From positions 3,149,157-3,213,156 of the forward strand of contig NZ_JAEHGE010000001.1 of the NCBI RefSeq assembly GCF_016097415.1: a stretch of 64,000 bases of DNA, written 5' to 3'. Positions 31,698 through 42,206 of the stretch are shown piece after piece; the stretch's first letter is position 1; each line of letters opens with the position of its first letter. Source of the DNA: a sulfur-oxidizing endosymbiont of Gigantopelta aegis. Lineage in GTDB: Bacteria > Pseudomonadota > Gammaproteobacteria > GRL18. Under the pieces are notes generated by a model. That model saw only the letters and a program-made list of their open reading frames with translations, made no database searches and had not been told where the DNA came from. A program made the translations under genes and the position numbers.

Positions 31698-31974
31698 TTT
31701 TGCCTTTTTTTCATAAATTATTCAATTAAATACACTTTTTTTCATTATTCTGCTACTTTTATTACAATAAAACTATACATCTGTTAGATCAATAAAAGCC
31801 CTTAAATTATTATCATACTGATATCATAGACTGATATTATGTCATAATTAAAAAGAATAGTTAGAGCAATTTGAGCCCTATACCCAAGCGTTTTACTTAG
31901 TAAAATAATTAAAAAATAGTTAGAAACAATAAAAGCCCTAAAAAGTCTTATTATCATAAAAAATCAGTCCAAAA

Positions 31975-32389
31975 ATGGTGGCTAAAAAACCAGTGGCTAA
32001 GAAAGTTACCACCAAAAAGAAAGCCGTTGCAAAAAAAGCAGTGACTAAAAAAAAAGCAGTCGCTTGCTAAAAAACAACCGCTATTCAAAATAAAATGACC
32101 AAGTCTCAAATTCTGACTGAAATAGCAGAAAATACAGACATCAGTAAAAAAGATGTTTCAACAGTACTGGCTGAGTTAGACATGCTGATCGAACGTCATA
32201 TCAAAAAACGTGCCTGTGGTGAATTCTTACTACCGGGTTTATTAAAAATCGTTACTGTCAAAAAAAAGCCGTTAAAGCACGTAAAGGTATTAACCCTTTC
32301 ACGGGTGAAGAAATGATGTTTAAAGCCAAAAGGCCACTACTGTCGTTAAAGTACGTGCGCTTAAAAAGTTAAAAGAAATGGCTGTTTAG
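31975..32389 (+). pseudogene. HU-like DNA-binding protein with Lys-rich tail (frameshifted)
   Basis: The start MVAKKPVAKKVTTKKKAVAK is an H1/AlgP-like basic tail. After a shift in an A-run near 32060 the body reads MTKSQILTEIAENTDISKKD, then VLAELDMLIERHIKK, then GEFLLPGLLKIVTVKKK. Two more shifts (about 32258 and 32325) lead to ARKGINPFTGEEMMFKAK and VRALKKLKEMAV, which match the DNA-binding arm and C-terminus of HU/IHF-type proteins. Such fusions act as nucleoid proteins. All breaks are in A-runs, so base-calling error is a real alternative to decay. Confidence 0.8.
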
Positions 32390-32397
32390 CATTTACT

Positions 32398-32422
32398 ATG
32401 GATAGGCCTTCGGCTTATCCAT
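32398..32422 (+). terminator. Hairpin after the HU-like gene
   Basis: ATGGATAGGCC, a short loop, and GGCTTATCCAT form a stem about nine bases after the stop, followed by a pyrimidine-rich stretch. It fits a rho-independent terminator, though the T-run is imperfect. Confidence 0.65.
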
Positions 32423-32595
32423 TTCCCTTTCTTACCCCTTTACCCTTCCCTTCTACAATTAAAATTTCTTTGATATTTCCCCTTTTCATTGAATTCCTGA
32501 GTATCTTTGTCTACATTTTATTTCAAGGGTGAACTTATTTACTCACACTAAGAGTCTCACACTAAGAACTTCACTCACATAAAGGGAGATGTACG

Positions 32596-33198
32596 ATGCC
32601 TACTAACTATCAAGCGCTCGAAATAAAGCCATTACAAGTGGCGGCAACCTCTGTGTGAACCCAATTATTATCCTTATGACAGTATCACTCTCGAAGACCC
32701 TGCGGGCAAAGCAATGACCGATCTAACGAAGGTCTCTGCAATAACCATATCCCCTGCCTGTAGTTTGGATGAAGTCATTGATCGTATGCAAAAAATGAAG
32801 GTTAAGTTATTATTCGTAACTGATGCAATGCAAATCGCATTATAGGCCTCATTACTTATAGCGACTTACAAGGTGAAAGACCCATACAGTTTCAGCAAAC
32901 AAACGGTGTGTCACGCAGTGAAATTTGTGTGCTCGACATTATGACCAGTATAGATTCCATTGACGCGATGGAGTGGAATGCGGTTGAGCGGGCACGGGTG
33001 GGTGATATTGTCAGCACCATGAAAAAACTAAATCGCCAACATGCGCTGGTACTTGAGCATCCTGACGAAGATAATTATCGGATTCGAGGTATTTTTTCCA
33101 CCAGTTTACTCAGTAAACTTCTAGGAATAGAAATTGAAAGTAACGAAATGGCTCAGACTTTTGCAGAATTTGAGCGGATTTTAGCGAGTAAATTATAA
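32596..33198 (+). pseudogene. CBS-domain protein (frameshifted)
   Basis: Joined frames read MPTNYQALEIKPLQVAATSV, then PNYYPYDSITLEDPAGKAMT, and SPACSLDEVIDRMQKMKVKL then LFVTD..IIGLITYSDLQGE, a typical CBS half-pair. The open 96-codon 3' part (from 32908) holds the second CBS repeat (SRSEICVLDIMTSIDSIDAM; HALVLEHPDEDNYRIRGIFS). A GGGAGA ribosome site precedes the ATG. CBS pairs usually bind adenylate ligands to regulate a partner; none is identified here. Breaks are at about 32656 and 32836. Confidence 0.75.
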
Positions 33199-33216
33199 CT
33201 GTGATTTATCCTAATC

Positions 33217-33618
33217 TCACTTGCTTTCTAGGTGCTTAATAATATCCAGATAACGCTTTTCTTTCTTAGCCCATGAATTCAACATGACAGCTAATAAAAT
33301 AAGCAAAATGAACACTGCTGAAACTGCTCATGACAGCTAATAAAATAAGCAAAATGAACACTGCTGAAACCTGCCGCCGATGCACCGGTCACAGCCAAAA
33401 CGGCAATATCGGTGAATTGGCTCATATCGATACCACTGTCTTTTTTTTGCCTTCAAAAGACTCAATACCGCCTGTGGATTAACCATTTCAGGTTTTAACC
33501 AATACATCAGTCCCCAGGCAACTGCGCTCGAAACACCAACACTCCATGCTGTATAGCCTGACACCTTCTGAAACAGTGAGCGTTTAAAGATAAATTGTTT
33601 TTGTGTCTCTGTGAGCAT
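33217..33618 (-). pseudogene. Small membrane protein of unknown function (frameshift and duplication)
   Basis: The N-terminus MLTETQKQFIFKRSLFQKVS is followed by one helix (GVSSAVAWGLMYWL). A second frame carries DMSQFTDIAVLAVTGASAAG and a helix FILLILLAVMLNSWAKKEK-like end (YLDIIKHLESK). A 46-bp tandem duplication (33283-33328 and 33329-33374) lies within the second helix region. I do not recognise the family. The rebuilt protein would be about 120 residues with two helices. Confidence 0.6.
33283..33374. repeat. 46-bp tandem duplication
   Basis: The unit CATGACAGCTAATAAAATAA through CACTGCTGAAAC occurs twice in direct succession, within the 3' part of the small membrane-protein gene. Confidence 0.9.
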
Positions 33619-33722
33619 AAAATACCTTCTTTTTACAATTTAAGCCCCATATTATACCCTAAGCATCTTTAAAGATAACGCCTTATAAACCAAACAACCT
33701 ATAACCTAATACCTCAAAACTT

Positions 33723-34699
33723 ATGTCAAAAAAAGATTATTACAAAATACTCGATGTCAATCGCAATGCCAGCGATGCTGATATCAAAAAACAATATCGA
33801 CGTCTGGCCAGAAAATTTCACCCTGATGTCAGTAAGGTAAAGAATTCGGAGGCCAAATTTAAAGAGATCAACGAAGCCTATGATGTGCTTAAAGACAAAA
33901 CTAAGCGCGATAATTATGATCGCTTCGGTAGTGCCGATGGCAATCCTTTCCAGGGTGGCGGCGGTTTTACTCCTCCTCCCGGTGGTGCAGGCCAAAGCGG
34001 CTTTGGTGGTTTCGGACAAGGCAGTTTCAATGACATCTTTGATAATATGTTTACCAATTCAGGGGTGGACAATTTCATGGTCAGGAAGATACGTTCACTC
34101 GCCAACGACGTCCACAGAAAGGGCAAAATCAAAATGTTGTCATTTCCGTTGATTTGGAAGACTCATACCATGGTGCTGAACGGTCTTTAAATGTCCAGAT
34201 TCCGGGCAGTCATCCTTCGGTAGCAACAGGCACTAAGAAACTCAAAGTAAAAATCCCCAAGGGGATTAAAGAAGGACAAAAAATACGCCTTGGTGGTCAG
34301 GGTGGCGCAGGTCAGATTCGTGGTGATTTGTTACTGGAAGTAAAATTTAATCGCCATAAACATTTTACTGTTGATGGAAAAAATATCAGTCTGATACTCC
34401 CGATTACCCCTTGGCTTACTAATGCAGGGGACTCTGTTATCTGACAGATTATGACAGCTGAAGCTGATAGTGATGAGATGAAAGCTACCCTAGGAGGTAT
34501 AGTTGAAATGAAATTGGCAGCTAATACCCCCGGTGGCAAAAAGCTGCGTTTAAAAGGTCGAGGCTTACCGGGTAAAGATGCAGGGGATCAATTTGTTATC
34601 TTACAGATTATGACACCTGAAGCTGATAGTGATGAGATGAAAGCACTTTATGAGAAAATGCAAACACTCAGTGAATTTAATCCTCGTGAGGATTTTTAA
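33723..34699 (+). pseudogene. cbpA: DnaJ-class curved-DNA-binding protein (CbpA-like), frameshifted with internal duplication
   Basis: The J domain is intact ([28 protein letters not shown] with HPD), followed by a Gly/Phe-rich linker ([19 protein letters not shown]). The frame breaks near 34075. It resumes as [39 protein letters not shown], and then a C-terminal part with AANTPGGKKLRLKGRGLPGK. A roughly 65-base piece coding for QIMT.EADSDEMKA is present twice (about 34425-34490 and 34580-34645), only the second in its proper place. CbpA is a DnaK co-chaperone and nucleoid protein. Confidence 0.85.
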
Positions 34700-34735
34700 T
34701 TGATTGCTGAAGTAAAAGTGTTGGATACTTCAAAT

Positions 34736-34829
34736 GTAGGATGTGGTGAGGTACGAACCGCATCAATGGTTTTAAATTCATGCTCTTAAACATAAGCTTT
34801 GATGCGGTTCGTACCTCACCACATCCTAC
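34736..34829. repeat. Palindromic repeat, GTAGGATGTGGTGAGG family
   Basis: GTAGGATGTGGTGAGGTACG mirrors CGTACCTCACCACATCCTAC. Both arms carry a T/A change (GAGGTACG instead of GAGGAACG), a compensatory pair that keeps the stem. The loop contains TTTTAAATTCATGCTCTTAA. It follows the cbpA remnant. Confidence 0.92.
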
Positions 34830-34945
34830 CCTGTAAAGATGAATTGGCTTATTTAGACGCTCATAAAGGTGCTATTGAACTAAGTTAATAAAATACAGTC
34901 ACATAAACTACAGTAAATTATAAAAGAAAATTTGGTTAAAAAGAT

Positions 34946-35375
34946 ATGATTCATACAAAGAAAAACATCTTCATTACCGGCTTATCAATCTTCTTGATTA
35001 GCCTGATATTATTAACTTAACGCTCTGCCCACTCGTTGGAAAAAGTGACTGGCGGTTGTTAATATCTCCAAAATAAAGTCCTTGCCGACTCTCTCTTAAC
35101 CGATGTTGGAAAAAGTTTAATGATCCTCTCTTTAAGCGTTTTTTAAGTTTGACACACCGAAACGCCTGGCACCACAACAACGCCCCCCCATGCTTTAGGC
35201 TCTGGAGTAATCGTGGATGCCCATCACGGGGCTATTGTTGCACAGGTTATTCCCAATTCAGCAGCCAGCCATGCAGGGGTCAAGTCCGGTGATATTATTA
35301 CTGGCGTTAATGGCGGATACGCATTGATAATTCATCAGAGTTGCGTAACTATATTGCCGGTAAGACGTCCGGTGA
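34946..35375 (+). pseudogene. Deg/HtrA-type serine protease remnant
   Basis: A leader-like start (MIHTKKNIFITGLSIFLISL) is followed by frame-shifted pieces resembling the mature N-terminus (DPLFKRFF-like; HALGSGVIVDAHHG). The sequence then jumps to a PDZ segment (AIVAQVIPNSAASHAGVKSG, DIITGVNG). The whole protease domain with the His-Asp-Ser triad between these is missing, apparently by deletion at the shared DAHHG..A sequence. Envelope Deg proteases degrade misfolded proteins; this copy is dead. It runs straight into trpC. Confidence 0.75.
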
Positions 35376-35379
35376 GAAA

Positions 35380-35998
35380 TGGCCAAATAAAAAAAGATCT
35401 CGCCAAGCAAAGGGTGATTCGGGGAAAACTTTGTGCCTGCTGAAATTGCACAATCTTATGAGCAAGGCGGTGCAGCATGTTTGTCGGTCTTGACGGATAT
35501 TGATTTTTTCAGGGTAGTGATGCTTATTTGCAACAGGCGAGAGCTGCTTGTTCATTGCCGGTATTGCGTAAAGACTTTGTTATTGATACTTATCAGATTT
35601 ATGAAGCACGTTTAATGGGTGCGGATGCAATTCTATTAATTGTCGCTTGTCTCAGTGATGCGCAATTGAGTGAGTTTGCTGCCTTGGCAGATGAACTGTC
35701 ACTTGATGTGTTAGTGGAAGTACATGATTTAGCTGAGTTGGAGAGGGCTTTGAAGTTGCCGACACGCTTGCTGGGCATTAATAATCGTAATTTACGCACC
35801 TTTGAAACAACTTTGAATACCACCATTGAATTATTAGATAAAATTGCTGATGATCGTATTGTGGTGACTGAAAGTGCCATTCATTTGCCTGAAGATGTGG
35901 CCTTGATGAAGAGTCATCAGGTCAATGCCTTTTTGGTCGGTGAGTCGTTTATGCGCGCTGAGCAACCGGGTGAAAAACTTGCTGAGCTTTTTTTCTAA
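35380..35998 (+). pseudogene. trpC: Indole-3-glycerol-phosphate synthase, 5'-truncated and frameshifted
   Basis: Joined frames give a damaged SPSKGVIRENF block, [20 protein letters not shown], and [20 protein letters not shown], with the catalytic Lys of the LRKDF motif. The open part from 35528 continues [35 protein letters not shown] and [20 protein letters not shown] to the normal end. The N-terminal 50 or so residues are gone, replaced by the protease remnant. TrpC closes the indole ring in tryptophan synthesis. Confidence 0.88.
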
Positions 35999-36006
35999 GC
36001 CCTTAC

Positions 36007-37267
36007 ATGTCTGATAATATACCATCTGCTCATAAAATCAGCTCCTTTTCATCGTCATCAGAATGGCTCGCCTACGATAAGGCGCATCTCTGGCATCCCT
36101 ATACCAGCATGAGCGATCCTCTGCCGACTTATCCTGTTGAATCCGCTCATGGTGTGCGCCTTAAATTAGCTGATGGTCGTGAGTTAATTGATGGGATGTC
36201 TTCCTGGTGGGCGGCAATTCATGGTTATAATCATTCCGTATTAAATGCTGCTTTGGAGCAGCAAATTCAGTCCATGTCTCATGTGATGTTTGGTGGTTTG
36301 ACGCATTTGCCTGCGGTCACTTTAGCGAAAAAATTAATTGAATTGACGGCTGAACCATTGCAGCATGTTTTTTTTTGCTGATTCAGGCTCTGTGGCGGTG
36401 GAAGTGGCGATAAAAATGGCCATGCAATATTTTCAGGCGCAGGGGAAACGAGTAAGCAAAAACTGCTCACCGTGCGCAGCGGTTATCATGGTGATACCCT
36501 GGGTGGTATGTCGGTTTGCGATCCGCTTAATGGCATGCATCAGTTATTTCAAGGGATTTTAGCACAACATTTTTTTTGCTCCTGAGCCCCATTGTGCAGA
36601 GGATGGATCGAGTAATATTGCTGAACTGGAACAACTTTTACAACAGCATCAAGCTGAAATAGCAGCAGTGATCATTGAGCCTCTGGTTCAGGGGCGGGCG
36701 GTATGCGTTTTTATTGCCCGGAATATTTACAGCAGCTCAGAGCGATCTGTGATGACTATGATGTGTTGCTTATTTTAGATGAAATAGCGACTGGTTTTGG
36801 GCGAACGGGAAGCCTCTTTGCCTATGAACAGGCAGGTATTGTACCTGACATTCTATGTCTGGGTAAGGCATTAACAGGGGGCTATTTAACGCTGGCCGCA
36901 ACGATGACAACGCAAAAAGTGGTACAGGGAATCAGTGCTGATGGCGCGGGTATCTTAATGCATGGGCCAACGTTTATGGCCAATCCTTTAGCCTGTCAGG
37001 TGGCCAATGCCAGTATTGAGCTACTCTTGTGAGTTGGCTATTTGTCGAAGTTTAGATTGTGTTGAAGACGTGCGGGTTAAGGGCGCTATTGGTGTTGTGG
37101 AATTAAAAGAGTCGGTTGATATGAAAACCATGCAAGCAGACTTTGTTGCCCTAGGCGTGTGGATTCGCCCCTTTAATAAGTTAGTCTATATTATGCCCCC
37201 GTTTATTATCGAAACTAAGGACTTAAGCAAATTGACCCGCGCAATATATCAAGTCTTGAGTAAATAA
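36007..37267 (+). pseudogene. bioA: Adenosylmethionine-8-amino-7-oxononanoate aminotransferase (broken)
   Basis: Pieces in order are [40 protein letters not shown], a shift in a ten-T run at 36368, [20 protein letters not shown], then [48 protein letters not shown] and the PLP-lysine block [18 protein letters not shown]. After [20 protein letters not shown] about 50 residues are missing before KGAIGVVELKESVDMKTMQA. BioA makes the biotin precursor DAPA. Four or more lesions, including a real deletion, make this a true pseudogene rather than a base-calling artefact. Confidence 0.9.
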
Positions 37268-37270
37268 AAA

Positions 37271-37305
37271 CGTAGGGTGGGCAGATAAAGCCATGCCCAC
37301 CCTAC
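37271..37305. repeat. Short palindrome, GTAGGGTGGGCA...TGCCCACCCTAC type
   Basis: CGTAGGGTGGGCAGATAAAG and CCATGCCCACCCTAC pair into a hairpin just after bioA and before the convergent hypothetical gene. It is the same family as 6581-6616, 9991-10023 and 14684-14779. Confidence 0.75.
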
Positions 37306-37321
37306 TATTTACGCATGGACA

Positions 37322-38595
37322 CTAATTAAAAATCTCAGCAGATTTAATCGTATCAATCGGGATATGATAGGTAATATTCCCCGAACGTAAACGCGTGACC
37401 ACCTTATAAATCCTTGGATGATCGATCTTTAATTTTCCCTTAAATGTTTTGTCTTTAGTGGTCACGAGCTTGATTCTAAAACCATTGAAATTAACAAGAT
37501 TCTCTATAGCAACAGGACGATATTTTTTAATAATGATCGCTTGTTTTTTCTTGATTTGATCCGGCGTTTCTAACTCAACTTCTTTATTGGTTGCGGACTC
37601 GATGAGTTTTTCTTTGTCAACATGAATAGAAATTTCATTAATGCGTTTATTGTTAACGAATAGTTTTAGGCGGACAAACTGAATAAAATCGTTAGGTTCA
37701 AAAGTCACAATTTCTTCAGTACCAGTGAGATCACTGAGATCGGCTTTTAAGGTAATTGTACCGTGGGTTTTGAGAATGGTTTTATAGGCATTGAGCAAAC
37801 CTTCTTCGGCTTCCACACCATAGGATAATAAATATTCTTCTACTTGAAGGGTATGTTCATTGATATATTCATCAATGCTTAGTTTGCTTTTGCTGGCGCA
37901 AAAACGATTTTTTCTTTCAATATAAGAGTCATCGGAAATTTCCAGTGTTATATCTCCAGGCTGTATCGTCTTGTTCGTAAAGAATTGAGATCACGAACTC
38001 CTGTTAATTCACCACTGATATTGATGCGGCTAAAGTCTCGAATGTCATTGTTTAGTGTGTAATTGAGGGTTTTTTTACGGGCGTTGAAGTGGTATTTTAA
38101 TAAAATATCACTGGTGAGAGTATCATAGCCCATTTTTGCCAATGCCTGACTACCGATACGATAAACATCACCACAGGCAAGGGTGGAAAAAACTTCCATT
38201 TGTGTGGGTTCAATGTCTGGGTTATCAATCATTTTCATGAGTTTGCCGGTGAGATTGACGGAAGCACCGGTGATGATCAAATTTAAAGATTCAGGTATTT
38301 GTTTATTTTCCAATTGATTGTTTAAAGTGATTAGGGTCATAAGATCCGGCGCAATAAATTGCACGGATTCTATGGAAATACTATCATCAAATAGTGGTAG
38401 GTAGACTTTAATGCCAGTGACTGTGGCGCTGCCAGCAAATGAGGTTTTTATTTCATCATAAGAAATTTGTGCGAAAGGTTTGGCATGAAAAATCTGATTA
38501 TCGACAAACTGCTGGGTGAAATACCATAAGCCACCCTTAAGAGCGCCAAAAGAGACGATACTAATAACAAACAAAGCAATGACAATTTTTTTCAT
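37322..38595 (-). pseudogene. Hypothetical membrane-anchored protein (one frameshift)
   Basis: I do not recognise this protein. The ORF from 38595 has an N-terminal membrane anchor or leader (MKKIVIALFVISIVSFGALK) and an AsmA/DUF945-like look, with beta-rich alternation. At about 37965 one base change shifts the frame; the other frame continues DITLEISDDSYIERKNRFCA, then EYINEHTLQVEEYLLSYGVE, and joins the ORF ending IDTIKSAEIFN at 37322. The rebuilt length is about 424 residues. The C-terminal part has repeated strand patterns and a Lys-rich stretch (KKKQAIIIKKY). Confidence 0.6.
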
Positions 38596-38637
38596 TGGTA
38601 TCCTTGGATGAACAAAAAATAGCGATTTAATATTTAA

Positions 38638-39169
38638 CTAATACCACGAAGGCTTGTTTTCAGGTACTTCTAATAAGGCTTTGATATTCGCTGCAATAAT
38701 ATGATAGCCAATATTACCATAAAGTCGCTGTCTGCCCTCATTAAAAACAAAAGAGGGGCTGCCCTCAATTAATTTTTGTTTATCATTAGTGGTGCAGGAT
38801 GATAAAGCGGCCATTCCTTCACCATTGTTTAGCAGTTTTTCAATAGGGCTTCTAGGGATATTAAGTTGTTCTGCAATACGCATGAGTTGAGTATTGTTGG
38901 AAATATCCAGAGCATCGCGAAAATAAGCGAGTCGAACTAGCCAATCGGCTTGTCCCATCAGGCTTGTTTGTGGATCTGAAGGCAATTTCGCCGCATTGCT
39001 CCAATAGCTGGATGGATTTTAAAAATAAATGACATGAAGCAGAAGAATAAGGCAGGTTTTTAGGCCAATTTCAGGGTGTACTTCAATATGCGGGAATTTT
39101 TTTTTGTAACTGCAGCATGGCTGTATTGTAGCCTTACAAAGTCACCTTTGTTAGCCCAGTTTGTTTCTA
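38638..39169 (-). pseudogene. DsbA-like thioredoxin-fold protein, N-terminally truncated
   Basis: The open part reads WLVRLAYFRDALDISNNTQL, then a helix SPIEKLLNNGEGMAALSSC, and the late thioredoxin-fold block LIEGSPSFVFNEGRQRLYGN then IGYHIIAANIKALL, which resembles the 'GTP.F..NG....GN' region of DsbA-like proteins. Frame-shifted coding extends upstream to about 39169 (LPYSSA.CHLFLKSIQLLEQ), where the IS3 relic has replaced the N-terminus, including any CxxC site. The family call is tentative. Confidence 0.55.
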
Positions 39170-39513
39170 TGATGTGTCACGGCTTTTTCATTAATCGACC
39201 AATTCTCCGGCGGCTTATATGAACGCCTTTTTCAGCCAGTTTTCTTTTAAGACGACGGGTTCCATAAGTCTTGCGACTGTCTTCAAACAGTTTTTTAGCT
39301 GCTCAGTAAGCGCTTCATTTTCTTTCTCTCTATCCGTTTTAGGAGAGCTAACCCAATCATAATAGCAACTACGGGAAACATCCATAAAACGGCACAGAAT
39401 CGTTACCGGGTAATCTTTAGCCTGATCAGTTATCCATGCGTACTTCACAAAGTTTCCCTTGCAAAGTACGCTGTGGCCTTTTTTAATAAATCACGCTCCT
39501 GGCATTCACATTA
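39170..39513 (-). mobile_element. Internally deleted IS3 derivative
   Basis: The left end TATGATGTGTCA and the last bases CACATTA match the two termini of the full IS3 copies, but only the orfA-orfB junction region (about 39182-39500) is kept between them. This is a 344-bp derivative. It keeps six As at the orfA/orfB frameshift site, where the three full copies have four. No clear 3-bp target duplication is seen (CTA versus CTT). Confidence 0.85.
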
Positions 39514-40038
39514 CTTAAAACTAATACCGTTAAAAACAGATTCCTTTTTCAATGATGAAACAAATTCCGGAATAGCCTTCACATCCGTAGACTGACCTTG
39601 CAAAATGATTTGCTGACCACCGGCATAAACGTTAATATTGTCAAACCAGATAGGCTCAACATTTTTTCTTGCGAGTGCCGCAAAATAAGCAGACAAACCA
39701 ATATCATTACCCCTGACCATGGTTGATAAGTCCTTTAATGCTTGCTGCTTACTGGCAAGCACGCGTTTTAAATGTTCTAGTTGCTGTTGCTCTTTTTTTG
39801 AATTGGTTAAACCGGCTACCGTCAGCTCAAGTTTTTCAACAATTGTTTTAGCCTGCTCAAATTGTGATTTACTGCTGGCTACTTCTCTTTGCATGCTCAT
39901 ATTATTCCAATACAAGAAGCCATAAAACACCATCATCAACAAGGCACTTGCTGCCACTAGACTTAATAACATATTGGCTGAAAAAGGCTCTTCATTCGCC
40001 GTTGATATGGGTTGATATAAATTAATTTGCTGTTGCAT
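39511..40038 (-). CDS. PilN-like MSHA pilus biogenesis protein
   Basis: This 175-residue protein has a short cytoplasmic N-terminus (MQQQINLYQPISTANEEPFS), one helix (MLLSLVAASALLMMVFYGFL), a coiled coil (QFEQAKTIVEKLELTVAGLT; EQQQLEHLKRVLASKQQAL) and a PilN-type periplasmic domain (WFDNINVYAGGQQIILQG). The N-terminal INLYQ motif is typical of the group. It starts 3 bases after the MshI gene and would bridge it to the inner-membrane pilus complex. The TAA stop falls on the terminal bases of the IS3 relic, so the genes that normally follow have been lost or moved. Confidence 0.8.
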   Translation of the reverse strand: MQQQINLYQPISTANEEPFSANMLLSLVAASALLMMVFYGFLYWNNMSMQREVASSKSQFEQAKTIVEKLELTVAGLTNSKKEQQQLEHLKRVLASKQQALKDLSTMVRGNDIGLSAYFAALARKNVEPIWFDNINVYAGGQQIILQGQSTDVKAIPEFVSSLKKESVFNGISFK

Positions 40039-40041
40039 TGT

Positions 40042-41304
40042 TTACTGTACACCCTGCTGTTTCTTTTGAGAGTGCTGCCCTTCATTACGTAGGGCTAAAC
40101 CTATCGCATAAAAACAATAGGCCTGTAGTTCTCGACTCAGGGGCTTGGCAACATTAAGTGCTTCGTTAAAATCCAGTGCTTCTACCGGCACACCCAACAT
40201 TTCATGAATATATTCAATCAGACCGGGGACTTCATTGACCAGAGGGGCCAGAATAATTTTTGTCACCGGACGTTGATTAAAATGACTGACGTAATAATCA
40301 AGAGAACGCTGAATTTCAAGAATGACTTCATCAACAATCAATTTGCCCTGCTCATTTAAGCCATTAATTGTGCTTTGCTCTGCATCCGGTTCTTGAATAT
40401 CGTCTTCAAAGCTAATACCATCCAGATCATGGATACTATCAGGGAGCTTAAAATCATCTTCTTTATCAAAAATGACATCTTCATCTGAAATGTTAAGTTC
40501 TATTTCTTCGGCATTAAAATCATCTTCTTCAAAAGAATTCTGTTCAGAACCCTTGCTTTCACTTGACTTATTTTCAGCATTCTCGCTTTCAAAAGCAGAA
40601 TCCAAAACCTGCGCTAAGCGATTAATACCAAAATCAATTTTCCGAGTAAGATACAAAGTACCTTGACGTGTAATCGTCAACAAACCACTATTGGCATTAA
40701 AACGCAGCATTACAATGCCATCTTTATCTTCGGGTAAAATAGCCGCGATATTTCTCTGTGCCAACTCATAAATGTCAATCGCCTGAAGCTTCATTTCAGC
40801 CTGTTGTAACTGTTCAACACGCGCATCAATTTGCTGCTTTTGTGAAGCGACCACATACATGTGTTGTGCACGTCCTGATTGCTGACCGGGAATTTCGAAG
40901 ACATCAATGACCGCATCGTCAATATGATAGGCTAATTGATCTTTAATGCGCCAGCGAACAGCTTGTTTCAGTTCAGAAGACTCGACATTAGGCGCATCAA
41001 TTAATAATAATTCATAGGCGGATTTTTCGATGGATGAATTACAGGGGAATTGTTTGATGGGAAAGCTATGCACTATTTTTTTCAGGGCGTCATTTTGTGC
41101 ATGATGATTCGGAGCTGAGCCTGTATTTAACGCGTCAGCAGACTCATCAGGGAGTATTTCAAAAGCACATTGCTTCAAGGTGGGTTTGAAAATAGGCTTT
41201 TTGCCCGGTAATAGATGGGCCATAGCCACGCGACTAGCGCGAAAATCAACGCCGATTAGACCCTCTGCATTCTTCTTTTGCTTAAAAAAAGGAAATTGCA
41301 TCAT
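40042..41304 (-). CDS. mshI: MSHA biogenesis protein MshI (PilM-like)
   Basis: The 420 residues have an actin-fold (PilM-like) pattern: LIGVDFRASRVAMAHL, APNVESSELKQAVRWRIKDQ, MYVVASQKQQIDARVEQL and DIYELAQRNIAAIL, then DGIVMLRFNANSGLLTIT and the C-terminal KIILAPLVNEVPGLIEYIHE. An acidic low-complexity insert of roughly 80 residues (about 245-325, rich in Glu/Asp/Ser/Asn) interrupts the C-terminal half. MshI is a cytoplasmic part of the type IV pilus assembly platform and contacts PilN-like proteins. It forms an operon with the PilN-like gene downstream. Confidence 0.82.
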   Translation of the reverse strand: MMQFPFFKQKKNAEGLIGVDFRASRVAMAHLLPGKKPIFKPTLKQCAFEILPDESADALNTGSAPNHHAQNDALKKIVHSFPIKQFPCNSSIEKSAYELLLIDAPNVESSELKQAVRWRIKDQLAYHIDDAVIDVFEIPGQQSGRAQHMYVVASQKQQIDARVEQLQQAEMKLQAIDIYELAQRNIAAILPEDKDGIVMLRFNANSGLLTITRQGTLYLTRKIDFGINRLAQVLDSAFESENAENKSSESKGSEQNSFEEDDFNAEEIELNISDEDVIFDKEDDFKLPDSIHDLDGISFEDDIQEPDAEQSTINGLNEQGKLIVDEVILEIQRSLDYYVSHFNQRPVTKIILAPLVNEVPGLIEYIHEMLGVPVEALDFNEALNVAKPLSRELQAYCFYAIGLALRNEGQHSQKKQQGVQ

Positions 41305-41341
41305 TACCTATGTTAATCCTATTTATTGATATTACTCCTAA

Positions 41342-42199
41342 CTATGGCAAATAATTGAAGAAAATTCCAATAAATATGATCATTCCTAGCCAATGATTGT
41401 TCAAAAATGCCTGAAAACAGCTTTTTGGCTCTCTATTTCGGATTAAATACTGCTGATAGACCGAAAAAACCATAGAAAGTCCTATTCCTAAATAGAAAAA
41501 TAATCCGGCTTGCACCTGCCAGGCCACTATGAACATGCCTAAAGTAAAGAGCATTTGTAATAAGGCAATCATCAGCTTATCGTAGTCTGCAAAAATAATT
41601 GCTGTCGATTTCACGCCTATTTTTAAATCGTCTTCTCTATCCGTCATAGCGTACATCGTATCGTAGCTAACAATCCAGAGAATAGTGACCCCATAGAGTA
41701 ACCAGGCAACATTAGGAATAGTATTTAATTGCGCAGCAAAGCCCATTGGGATCGCCCAACTAAAGGCCATCCCAAGAGCAATTTGCGGATAGTGGGTATA
41801 ACGCTTCATAAAGGGATAAGTCGCCGCCAGTAATAAAGCCACCACACTGAGCAAAATAGTATACCAATTCAGCCATAGCACTAGCAGAAAAGCAATGAGA
41901 ATGCAGATAGCAAACAAGGCTAGCGCTTCATTAGGGCTTACCTTACCCGAAGTAATGGGGCGATTTTTAGTGCGTTCAATATGCTTATCAATATGACGAT
42001 CAGCATAATCATTAATCACACAACCTGCCGAACGCATAATAAAGACCCCCAGCGCAAAGACCAGTAAAATATCCAGCGGAGGTATTCCTTCTGCCGCAAT
42101 CCACAAGCCCCAGAAAGTTGGCCATAGAAGTAACCAGGTACCGATGGGACGATCCATTCTCATTAATAAGTAATATTGGTATAAGCGCTGCTTAATCAC
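41342..42199 (-). CDS. ubiA: 4-hydroxybenzoate octaprenyltransferase
   Basis: This 285-residue protein has about eight membrane helices. The first Asp-rich motif reads [20 protein letters not shown] (NDxxDxxxD), and the second region [20 protein letters not shown] supplies the DxxxD site. It attaches the prenyl tail to 4-hydroxybenzoate in ubiquinone synthesis, in the inner membrane. It lies 58 bp downstream of ubiC in the same orientation, the standard ubiCA operon. The length is normal. Confidence 0.95.
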   Translation of the reverse strand: MIKQRLYQYYLLMRMDRPIGTWLLLWPTFWGLWIAAEGIPPLDILLVFALGVFIMRSAGCVINDYADRHIDKHIERTKNRPITSGKVSPNEALALFAICILIAFLLVLWLNWYTILLSVVALLLAATYPFMKRYTHYPQIALGMAFSWAIPMGFAAQLNTIPNVAWLLYGVTILWIVSYDTMYAMTDREDDLKIGVKSTAIIFADYDKLMIALLQMLFTLGMFIVAWQVQAGLFFYLGIGLSMVFSVYQQYLIRNREPKSCFQAFLNNHWLGMIIFIGIFFNYLP

Positions 42200-42206
42200 G
42201 ATTTAA

